From assembly GCA_013399895.1 (NCBI GenBank), contig VXBA01000881.1, positions 5,849,897 to 5,913,896 on the forward strand: DNA of 64,000 bases. Direction: 5' to 3'. This DNA is from Serilophus lunatus (lineage: Eukaryota; Chordata; Aves; Passeriformes; Eurylaimidae). The translations under genes and the position numbers were made by a program. The notes under the pieces were generated by a model that worked only from the letters and a program-made list of their open reading frames with translations, did no database searches and was not told the DNA's origin. Of this stretch, positions 23,101-35,100 are shown in pieces; positions within the stretch are counted from its first letter, which is position 1, and every line of letters begins with the position of its first letter.

Positions 23101-26100
23101 TTCCAGCTCAGCACATTCTGGGATTCCTCCAAGGAGCAATCTGCCCAACTCCCTGTGCTCCCCACCGATGCAGTGGTGGGCAGAGGACAGACTCGAAGGT
23201 TTCTGCTGTTCCTGGAGGAATTCTGTGCCAGAATCCCTGTGGGTTTGGTCACAGTGCTGCTGCCCCAGCCTGGCTGCTGCTCGCCAGTACAGCTGTCACT
23301 GCAGGTTTGCCTTCCCTGGGCAGCCTGCGAAGCTCCTGAGGAAAACGGCTCCCAGTGACCCACTAAAACATGGGAATGTTTCATCTTGGTTGGGGTTTCT
23401 GTGCCTGGACAGCTCTGGTTGTTCCTCTGTACAGCAAAGCATCTTGGCAAACTGGAGGGGTTTCATGGAAGTGTTAATACATCACCTCGGGTCATGGAAT
23501 CACAGAATATCGTGAGTTGGAAGGATCCCACAAGGATCATTAAGTCCCACTCCTGGACTTTCAGAGGACACCCCAACAATATCACTCTGTGCTGAGAGCT
23601 ATGTCCAGGTGCTTCTTGAATTTTTATATTTCCACACCTGAGGTGTGGAAATTCTCTTCATAACAGCAGGTTAAAAAGGAAGGAGCTGTTGGTGGCAGTG
23701 ACCTGAGAAGAGGGTGAGACGTAGCTCAAGCATGGCATCCTCTGAAATTTGGACAAGTGAGGCCCAGCTTTTTTGTAACACTAAAGATAATCAGGCAGAA
23801 CAACTCTAAACTGCAGCTCTTCTCAGGAAGGGCCTCTGCTCTGGTCATATTTGAACTTCCCAGAGGTGTCCCTTCCTCTCCGATTTGGGCAGTGAATTTC
23901 ACAGTGCCATTGCATGCAGATCAGATGGAGTGTCCCTGTAGAGAGCACATAGCACCTGATTCTTGCAGGGGTTGGGAGAAGGATGCTGGGGCCATGTGCT
24001 CCTCCTGGGACCTCACTGGGCCGAGAAAAGCTGGTCCTCTGTGACCTTCTTGCAACCCCGTCTGACTCCTGGGCTTGGTCCCTCTAGGAACCATGAGTGA
24101 CAGTGGCAGCTCCCTGGAAGAGAGGTGAGGGATCACTGAGGTCACCTCTGTCCTTTTGGATGCCCTGACCACATAGGTGGGCCAAGGGTAAAGGGCAGGT
24201 TTGGGCATCCTCTCATGGTGGCATGGCTGGAGCTGTGTTCTTCCTGTGACACTGCCAGCTGCTGCAGACACCAGATGGACCAGTTTTACTGGGGACCAGC
24301 TGTTTTTCTGCACTTTGCCCCCCTCTAAAAGTCTGGAAGCTTGTTGCTTCAGTGATACTTGAACCCTCCTTGCAGGGAGGTTGGAATTTTAGCTGTTGCT
24401 GTGTCCTAAGAGAAGGACTCTGCTGTGGGTCTGTGTGTGAGCAGGTCTGGGCACCTCTGTGCTGTAACTGCTCCTGTACCAGGACCCCTTGGTGAGATGG
24501 GGGTGAGCATCTGCCCCTGCATTCACAGCTCCTTCCCTCCCTGCAGGAGATCAGTGGCTGGTACTACCTCCTCGGGGAGGACCTGGGCAGGACCAAGCAC
24601 CTGAAGGTGGCCATGCGGCGGCTGAAGCAGAGCACTGGTGTGTGTCCCCACGGGAATGTCCCAGGGAGTGTTGGCAAGGCTTGGAAGAGGAGCCAACCTT
24701 GTGTCTGACCCTGTGCTGGTGTGGGGCAGCCCCCAGCCCCACTGTCCCCATGGGCACTGCTCAGCACTGTGGTGCTCAGTGGGCACTGGGATCCCAAAAA
24801 CTGGTGTGGGTGAGATCCTGGCTGGCTGAGCAGGTTGTGCTCTGCACTTCAGCTTCTCTTCTGCTTGCCTGGGGCAAGCATTGCAGCCACGGCATTGCAG
24901 CCACATCTCTCCCTTTTGCTTGGCCTTTCCTCAGGCTGACTCCACCCTCTCACATTGGGGCTGAATGCTGTGGTTAAGCTCTGTTTTGCCACTGGGGTCT
25001 GTGCAGGACGGTGGGGACATTTTTCTCTTGCTTTGGTCTTGCTGTGGGTGTGTGGAGGAGGGGAGGCTGGCACAGGGCAGGGTGGGAGAGCAGTGCCTGT
25101 CCCCTTGAGCTGCTGCCTGTGCCCACGACATGTAAAGACCTGACATGTAGCATGTAGAAGCAGTGTGGGATTGCCAGGAGACATGTGCCATCACACTCAT
25201 GGGGCCTTTTCCTTTTCATTTATTTATTTTTTGTAATTACTTTAGATGTCAATCCAGGAAGTCAAAGTGCAGCCCAGGAGAGCCAGGATGCTGTGACTCT
25301 GAAACAGCTCAAGGTGGGTATGACAGGGCTGTGACCCAAAGACATTGGGCTGGGAACCTGCATGGGGGAGTTTAAAATGAGCCAAGGGACAGAGTCTGGG
25401 TGGTGCCAAGGTGAGGGCTCTGTCCCCTCCCTATCACTCCCATGGCTGTTACAGGCAATTCATTGTCCTCATCCAGCACCAGCTGTGAGGTGGGTGATGA
25501 GGGTAATAACCCCACACTCGCTTCCCATTCCCTCAGGGGCCAGTTTTTCCTCTATATTCCCACCGAGAGCCAAAGGAGCAGCCTGGGAGCAGCGGGAGCA
25601 GGGCTGGCAGGGTGCCGAGCACACGGCATCGCCCCTGGCCGGCTCCGCGGCTCCGCGGACGGGCGCGTCTGCTCCTCTCCTCCCTCCAGGGCCGCGTGCT
25701 GTGGGAAGGGAAAGGCCCATGGTGGAGCCTCGGTGATTTATAGGAAAAGCAAGGATGGGAAACGGGAACACAAACACATGGTTTGCATCGGAAATGGGGC
25801 TCAGGCGGCCCCGTGATTTATCTGTGCTGAATTCCGCTCTGCGCTTCCCTCAGCTGCATTTTCAGTTATTTGTTTTACAGCGTAGGGCCCAGCAAGACAA
25901 ACAAAGCCAGCGCCCCTCTCCTCCCTTCCTCCCCGGCAGTCGCCACGGACTTGAAAGGTGGTGGCTGGGAAGGAAGGCTGATCCTCCTTCCAGCTCCAGC
26001 CTGGCAGAGCAGCCAGTTGGGACAATGCTCCCGGAGCAGCCTGGGCAGTTCCTAACCCAGGGCTCCACCACACTGAGGGTCCCCTGGGAGTGCTGGGGCT

Positions 26101-29100
26101 TCTCAGTTCCTTCCCCAGCCTCCCCATGCCCTGCAAAGCCCCATCTGCTGTGCGAGGGAACCCAAAGATTGGGTTCCTTTGAGCCTTTTCTGTCTTTTCC
26201 ATCCTTGTGTAGGAGTGTGGAAGGTGTTTTCTTCTCCATTGGAACCCCATCTCCAAGGAGTTGTGCCTAACTCTGGCACTGGGGCTGCACAGGGGAGGCT
26301 GAGCCCTGCTGTGTGCTCTGCTGCTGTCTGTGTTAAGAGTTTCTCTTGGTCTTTAATTCCAAAATTGCATGGTGCATGTTCACTTGACCTCTGTGCTTCC
26401 CACTCCATGACTGTATGAGCACAAAGCAATGGGACTTGTGTATCCTCTGGGTCTGTGCTTTCAAAAACAAACTCTGCTAATTATTATTTTTTTTTTTAAA
26501 AACCCCAAACCTAAGCCTCTTATTTTTTACGAATGTGAGTCCTCTCTTTAATGGAGTGAAGCTCCCACAGCCAGTGCCTGTGAAACGCCGCTCAAACATC
26601 CTCCAAGTGTTTGTGAGAACGTTGCAATAACAAAGTGCTCCGTGCGGCCAGAGAATGCCACGGGAACAAAAGCCACATCAACAGAGCAGGGACTAGGGAA
26701 TACTAAATAGTTGACAGGAATTTTAATATAAAACTCTCTCCCTTCCTTGTCAGTGAAGGTTTTCAGGAAGCCTCTGGCTTATCGTAGAGCGGCATACAGC
26801 GCAGGCAGGGGCCGGGGAGGTGAAAGGTGGCTTCCTGCCATTCTTCTCGGGAGCTGGGTTCCCATGGGCGGTCATGCCAGTTTGACTGGGGCTTGTTCCA
26901 CACTCGTGTGATCTGAGGAGTTTGGGATTACAGCTCCTGTGGGGGGACTGGATTTTCATGGGCTAACGGCGGGTTTGGGGTTCCCAGCCATGAACCGCTT
27001 CAATGGACTGTGCAAGGTGTGCTCGGAGCGGAGATACAGGCAGGTCTGTACCTCCCCAGGCAATGTCCCTGTGCCTCTGTGTGTGTGGGGGGGGCTGCAA
27101 GCCTTGCAAAAGTTTGTGAGTGTCTCTGGGTTTTCTTGCCGTCGCTGGGCTCTGTGTGTGCTGCTTTTGGGGTGTCAACTTGCTCTTGCTGTGATTTGTA
27201 AATTATTATAGTGGGAATATAAGGAAAGCACCTTCAGATGGATGTCTGTGGCTGATCTCTGCCTGTTGCTGCAGTGGGTAAATGGGGATATAGAGGTGGG
27301 TTTTATATGTATATATAATATATCAAAATATATAAATATATTTATATTTAAATACTGTGCAACTTGGAGGTAGTGTGTTGATAGTAACACCAATAAGCTG
27401 TGAGGTGATATCTTAATTTTTCCCTCATTGGAGGAGAGGCAGTCACAGCAGGCTGCTACTATCCCTTGTTTAATTTTTTTAGTGTATTTGGAAGCCAATA
27501 GCAACTTTCCTGAGGAGCAGTTTGCTGTGTTCTGCAGAAGGTGGTTCCAGATCCCTCAGACCTGCCTGGTGCACAGTGCCAGGTGCTGGTTTTGCACGTG
27601 CAGGTTGCAGCCTCTTCCACTTTCCAACAAATTTTCCCTCCATGGTCTGGGTCAGGACTTCCATCTCAGGCTCAGCTTCTCCCAGCACTCCTGGGCTCAT
27701 CTTTCAGGTTAAACTAAAGCTGATGTGGGGAACAGAGAATATTGGGAACTGCAAAAGCAGCAGCTTAACCCAATCTGCCCAATTCTTACTGGGGCTGTAG
27801 TGACAATCCTTTGCAGAAATGCTGCTCTGCCTTTTATTAATAACAGCTGACTCTGATTTGTGTCTTAGATCTCCTTAAATCTGTATTCTGAAATTTTCTT
27901 CTACATTTTTTGACAAAGTTTGGGTACACTGAGCCTTCACAGCTCTGGAGTCTCTCCCTGTCTACACCCAACCACCTTCCAGCTTATGGCAGATGCTCAA
28001 AATTCTCAGTTCTCTGCAGAGCAGCAAAAATGGGCAAAAAACCAACTGCCTGTGATGGCCATGGTTGTGGGAGCTGAGGAAAAGGCACCAACAACAGGGA
28101 GAAACTGCTTTGCAGTGGCACAGGATGGTGTCTCCGTTGGTGGAGACAAGGGTCAGCCAGCTCAGGGAGGAGTGGGAGACATGGGATGGGAAGTGCCCGG
28201 GGAGTCTCTGTGGTGGGAGTGATGCTGTGGTGGCTCCTGAGATGCCAGGGGTAATACTGCTGCAGAGCTCAGATCCCCTGTGCTTGGCATTGGAGATGGA
28301 ATCATAAAATACAGAATATCCTGCGCTGGAAGGGTCTCACAGGGATCACTGAGCCCAGCTGCTGCTTGGACTGAGCTGTGAGGTTGGTTTGAAGGTGCAG
28401 AGCCACCTCTTTGAGGATGCAACAAACCCAAGAGAGAAAAATGCTCAGTGTAGTGGGACTGGACCTATGTTTTGATCCCTCCAGGGAAAGCCAGTTTTTC
28501 TTTTGAAGCCTGACTTTGTGCTGAGCAATCAAACAGGGACAAAGTGCAGGGAAATGAAAGCTCCCTGCATTTGTAAAGGAGCAAGGAACCAGATCTCCTC
28601 CTTGGCAGCTTCTGCTGAATTCCTTGTCTTCTCTCTTGCTGTTTGTTCTCAAAATAATACAGGTCAGATGTTGGGTTTTTAATTTTCTTTTCTCTGTCAG
28701 TAAAACAAGCATCTTGACTAATGTCTTGGGGGCTAATCAGGTATTGACAGGATCTGTCATGCTGAGCTGCTGTTGGAAGGCAACATCAAAAAATAAGTAT
28801 CATTTTATTAATAAGCTCAGTGCTCCTTGAATCAGGAAGAGAAATGAGCCTAAATCAACACAGTATCCATCCTCTCCAAACTCACCAAGGGAAAATACAC
28901 TCAGCCCAGGGGAGGGGGACATGAACAGAGCCTTTGCCAGCACAGATGCCTCGAAGACAGGAGAGTGACAACCCTCACAGCTCCCTGTGGAGCAGAGCAG
29001 AGCTGCTATTCCTGTATTCTCCAACAGGAAATGAAATGTTTAAGTGACCTGCTTAGAGAAGTCATGTTAGAAATCAGTGGGAGAGCCACACTGCCAGGCT

Positions 29101-32100
29101 TCCCTTTCTAATGGCTTATCAACCTTACAACTTGCAAGAGTCAGGAGCCGAGACTCAGTGGCATTCCACGGATCCTTGGCAAGACCTGGCATTGCTGTTT
29201 AGCACCTTTTCCACCTCCCGTTGGCTGCAGCAGGGAGACACCCATTGTCCGTGGGAGTCACAGTGACAGCCCTTCACCACGACAGTCCCTTCTAGAAATC
29301 CCAGAATCCCAGAATGTGCTGAGCTGGAAGGGACCCCCAAGGACCATCCAGTCCAACCCCTGGCCCTGCACAGGCCCATCCCCAAGAGTCCCCCCTGTGC
29401 CCCACAGGATCATCCCAACCCTCCTGCAGCTCTGGCAGCCTTGGGGCTGTGCCCACTGCCCTGGGGAGCCTGGGCAGTGCCCAACCCCCCTCTGGGCAAA
29501 GAAGAGCCTTGGCCTGAGCTCCCCCCTGCCTCTGCCCTGACACAACTCCAGCCCATTCCCTGGGCTCCTGGCCCTGGGCCCCACAGAGCAGAGCTCAGTC
29601 CCTGCCCCTCCTCTGCCCCTCCCCAGGGAGTTGTCCCTGCAAGGAGGTCTCCCCTCAGTCTCCTCTTCTCCATCTGAACACACCAAGTGCCCTCAGCTGC
29701 TCTTCATACACTTCCCCTCAAGGCCCTTCCCCATCTTTTTTGCCTCTTTTGGACACTCTCTGATGGCTCAAGATGTTTCTGACATTGTGGGAATGCCGTG
29801 TGCCTGTGTTCCCAGAGGCTCTGGGGCACTGTGGTTGGGGATCATGAGGGGCTTGCTCACCTACCTCATGCAGTGGCTGCTTTCCCACCTAACAGGCAGC
29901 TCTGGTGTCTCCCTGCAGATTACGATCCCTCGAGGGAATGATGGGTTTGGCTTCACAATCTGCTGTGACTCCCCAGTCCGTGTGCAGGCTGTGGACTCTG
30001 GTAAGAGATTGGATCATGTTTATCTCTCTTGTTTTGAATGAATGACTCTGCTCCTTTTTTGCTTCCCAGAGCACATTGTGATTCTGAAGCTCACACACCT
30101 TGCAGGACTCTGGTTACCTCCAGGAAACTTCACTGAATGAAATCTCTGTTGCCTCTAATGAGGCCACTGGGTTAACACTGTGTCACTATTTTGCCAGTGT
30201 TTTGCAGTAACTTGCAGAGATTTTTTTTTCCCTTCTCTCTCCAACCTGAGAACTGTTCAGCTGGTTGGAAAGTCTACGGAAAGCATCTGGAGTAGGAACA
30301 GGTCAGACAGGACATGGGAGCATAATCATGGGAACCCTGAGTTGCTGGAGTAAATGCTCTTGCTGTGGACCAGTGGGATGGTCTTGGTGTCTCCATTGAA
30401 CCCTGGTGCTCCCCACTGCATCTGAGGAAACATGGAAAGTTCTTGCAATAGCTCTGGGAGAGCATTTATGGCTCTGCCCTGGTGCTGTGTTAGTGTGTGC
30501 GTGTTGGAAGGTGAAGCTCCAGGTTCACCTTCATTTCCTACTTCATTTCCAGGTATGGGTGTCAGAGGAACAGATTTGGTTTGGAGAAGTTTGCAAGCTG
30601 TGAGGTGTCTCCAAGCTCCAGGGCTCCTCTTCCTTCTCAAACTCAGCTCCTTGTCTGGCAGGTGATTGGAATTTTTCTGTCTCTCACAGGTGGCCCAGCA
30701 GAGAAGGCAGGTCTGCAGCAGCTCGACACAGTGCTGCAGCTGAATGAGCAGCCTGTGGAGCACTGGAAATGTGTGGAGCTGGCACATGAAATCCGGTGAG
30801 CATTCACCCAAAACATCAGTGGGGCAGTTCATCAGAGACTCCACCACCAGGGAATTCACAACTTTAACGTTTACCTTTGTTCCCAAAACAAATCCATTTG
30901 GAAAAAGCCAGTTAACTTTCACTGTCACATCTGTAAAATGGTGTTAAAAGTGGTCTCCACTGGGAAAGTTGTAATGAAGCTTACTGCCAAATTTAGGTCC
31001 CAAATCCCACTGATTTCCTTAAGGACCAACTCAGAACCATGGGCACTGTCTTAAAGATATTGCAGTGAGCAGCAATACAAGTGAAAGGAGTTCCCTTATG
31101 CCTCCCATCCCACCCCAAGCCTTTTGCTTCCTGCCAGGGCACTGGGAGAGATGGTTTGAGGGAGCCTGGGGTAGGGCAGGAGGAGGTTTGGGTGGTTACA
31201 AGGAGGGGAAGGCTCTGAGGGACGCAGGGCTCTTTGGAGTAGAAGAAAGGATGCAGGGGCTGAGGAGCACAGGACAGGGGTAGAGGCATTGGAGGGAGGA
31301 CTGCGGGGCTCTGTGGGTGCCTCACTCCCTGCAGCTCCACCTCTGACCTGCCCCATCTCTCCCAGGAACTGCCCCACTGAGATCATACTCCTGGTGTGGA
31401 GGCTCGTCCCGCAGGTGAAGCCAGGCCATGAAGGCCTGATCCGCAGGTCCTCCTGCAAGTCTGCCTACGACCTGCAGTGCCCTCCCAACAAGAGGGAGAA
31501 GAACAGCCCGGTGGTGCAGCCCGAGCAGCGCCGCAGCTGCCACGTCCTGTACGACAGCAGCGATGGGCTGGTGCTCAACAGCTGGGACAGGTACACAGAG
31601 CTGGGCAAGAGGGGCCAGAACACCCTGCCAGCCCTGTCCAGGGTGCCCTCCACCGCTGACCAGAACTACATCATCCTGACGCCTCTGAACCCAGGGAGCC
31701 AGGTAGGGCTGTCTGTGCTCGGGGTGCTGCGTGTCCCTGTGGGATGTGGGTGCTGGAGCCTCTTTGGGCCCTGCTTCAGCCATACCAGCATCATCTCTAA
31801 ATGTTTGTGAGAGCATGTGCCACTTTCACAAGCCACATCTGTGTCCCTTGGTGGAGCTTTCACTGTTTTCCTAAAACATTTCCCACTAGGAGTGTAGAGC
31901 TGGGGAGAGGCAGCTCCGATCTCTGCTCAGGGACAGGACCCCAGTGAATGGCTGGAGTTCCATCAGGGCAGGGTCAGGTTGGATCTCAGGCCAAGGTCCT
32001 TCCCCCAGAGGGCTGTTGGGCACTGCCCAAGCTCCCCAGGGCTTGGTCATGGCCCCAAGGCTGCCAGAGCTCCAGGAGGGTTTGGACAACAGGGACAGGG

Positions 32101-35100
32101 TGGGACTACTGAGATCCCACTTTATTTGAAGTTCTACCTTACTCTCCTAAAAATAATCTCTCTAGAACACATGGGACTGAATTGCTTCCTTAGTTAGATC
32201 TCTACATTTGAAAAATTGATGCATGACAGCTTGATTTATTCTCCAGAAAAAACACATTCATTTAAGATTTAGGAGTCACAGGACACCCTGTTGAGTGTCC
32301 TGTGCATGGCCAGGAGTTGGACTCGATGATCCTTGTGGGTCCCTCCCAGCTCAGAATGCTCCATGATTCAGTATAACCTGCTGTTTCCTCTCAGGGCTCA
32401 CTCCAGGGATATGGGAATGATATGGGAAATGTTTCTGCTACACAGACACCAGTGCAAGTCTCTCATTTTCTGCTGGCAACAGGGCAAAAATGATTTTGTC
32501 CTCTCTGAAGTGCTTTGGCTTCATTGAGTTTGGCACGTTAAAATTTGTAGTTGGTTGTTGTAATTCCACCTTAGTCCTGCTGCAGGTGACTGTGTCCTGT
32601 CTGGGTTGTGTCTTACAGCTGCTGAGGCCTGTCTATCAAGAGGACAACACTACTGTGGGTAAGTTGTCCCTGTGCTGGGAATGCTTCTCAGAGCATCCAG
32701 CAGAGCTAAATGGTCCTTCTGGCACTGCCAAATCCTTGCCTTCAGCACTGCAATGGAATCCCTCACATTTTGAGGGCAGCAGCAGAAGCCTGGGGCTTTT
32801 GAGTGGGATCATCTTCCCTTTCTGAGCCCAGAGGAGGTCACAGCTTCTCACCTCGTGATGAGAAGGTGTGTGGGAGCTCACAGAGGGCTGGGGGTGGGGA
32901 CTTTCCATTGGGGGCAGGATGAAAGCACAAGGTGTGAAAGTGCTGAGAACTGTGGTTCCCCACATGTGTCTGTGGGCCTGTCCATGACGTGTTTCCCTTC
33001 CTGTTCATGGTGCCTTGCTGGGGGGGCTAATCCCTGCCTTGGGGTTCCCTTCAGTCCTAAGGGAATGAGGGTGGCTGTGCCTCACATTAGCACGAGCAGA
33101 AGTGCAGGTTGTTGGGCCAGATTTGGGGGATACTCATGCCCTGGCCTGCTGCAAGGTCTCTGGCAGTCTCTGGACCAGCTCTCCTCAAAAAACCTTTGAA
33201 ACATAAACTCACAGCATAAACCATGCCTTTAACAGGTGTGGTGGGTCTTTCTGGAGCACCAGGTCTGGTTGGGCTTGTGGGAAGAGTGGGCTGGGTGTGT
33301 GACAGGGCTGGGGACTGCAGGAACCCAGGCCCATACCTGTTGTCTGCTCATTGATTTGGGAACTTTGGGAGGCTCTACTTGCACCCTGGCCTGTTTGGAT
33401 GAGCCGTGTGTCCTCAGGAGAGCTGAGCTCCTCAGCAGGACCTTGCAAGAATGTCTGTCCCTCAGCAATCCCTCTCTGCTGAGGCCACAGCTGGAAAATT
33501 TTTGTGCTGTCTCTAAAGGTCTGTAGTAGGCAAAGTGTGTGGCTGGCAAAGCCTTGGTGGGAGTGCTGAGGAACAGGGGGGAGCAATAAGTGTCCAAGGC
33601 TTCCACGGTCCCAGCCCTGGAGCTCTGCAAATGGGAGAATTTTCCACCCTCAACTGCAGGGGATGTTTCTTTCCATGGATAACTGCAGCCCTTTCCTGCT
33701 GTTTGTGGATCCTGTGAAAAGATGACCTGGACCATGGGGACATGTTCTTAACAGTGGAGTGGAATTTAAAAGACTTAGACCCCTTCCCCTAAGAAATTTT
33801 GTGTTTTTTATGGATTGTTTTCAGTTATTTAATGTTAAGTCTCCAGAGGGAGGAAGGTATTAGTTAAGCTGAGCTGGGATGAAGTGTGGCAGCCCCAGTG
33901 ACAGGAGTGACTTCGAGCAGGGGAAACCAGGACTTGTGCAGGTGATGAATTCCCCTGGTAAACTGAGGTGATTTAGGGACAGGAGGAAAAGCAGATCCTG
34001 AACAGCCCAGACAGATTGTATCTGCCCTGTGCTGAGCTGTCTCTCGTGCCTTGATTTTATCTGGCAGTGCGACCATGAAAAAGGGAAAATGCCAGGATTA
34101 ATGCACTTAGGGGTGGAAACAACCTTTTAGGTCACAAGGGTCTCTCTGTGCAAAGGCAGCTGCTAAAGCCAGCAGTAAACAGCCAGGCTGGCTTCCCAGC
34201 CCAGAGCTGGCTGGCTCTGCTGCCTTTATCTGAGGGAAAATGCACTATTTCCTAATGCTTAATGGAATATGTAATGGTGGGCAGGTTTGTGTATTTGCTT
34301 TGGACAAGACCTTATCTGCCCTGAGCCATATTCAGGAGTATTTTGGCTCGTTTCTGCTTGAGAAGGTTCTGGGTATCCCAGCAAAGGGCAGAAAGCTGCT
34401 GTGGTAGGAGCAGAAGCTCCCAGGGCTGGAGGGAGGGAGGGATGCTGGGGGTCTCTGCTGGGACAGGGAGCTGCAGGAGAGTTTGCTCATGCCTATTCCT
34501 GAGACATTCTCGTGGGAGAAAGTGGAATGCTCCAGCTTTTTACCTGGATATGTTAAATCCAAGTGCAGGACCCGAGCTGGCTCAGTTCAGCAGCTCCAGG
34601 AAGGAGGGAGGGAGGAAATATTTGGATTTTGATTTTTCAGTGGGGCTTCTTTTGAAGAAGACATGAATTTTTGGTTAGAGGGACATTCAGTTCTTGGTGG
34701 AGTTGTTGTCTGCTCCAGCAGCTCCACATCCTTCTTGTGTTGAGGACCCCAGAGCTGGAGGCAGCTCTGCAGGTGGGGCCTCATGGTGGCAGAGGAGGCA
34801 GGGAGAACACCTGATGGGATGTGCTAGCCTGAAGCAGAGCTTGCTGTGACTTTCCTGGTCTTGTCTGTACGTACACAGACATCCCTGGGGGGCTGGTGGG
34901 ATCCAGTGGTCCTTGGTCCATTGAGGGAGCAGGGGTCCATTGAGCAGAAGCAATGAGGGACATCTTGTTTTGCATTAGAAAAAACGAAATCAGTGCTGTT
35001 ATTTCATGAATCCCCGGGACACTTTGATAGCAGAATGACAACTGTCCCTACAGCTCTTGGCTCCAGCTGTTCCCCTTCAGCTTTCCATGGCCTCCTCCAG

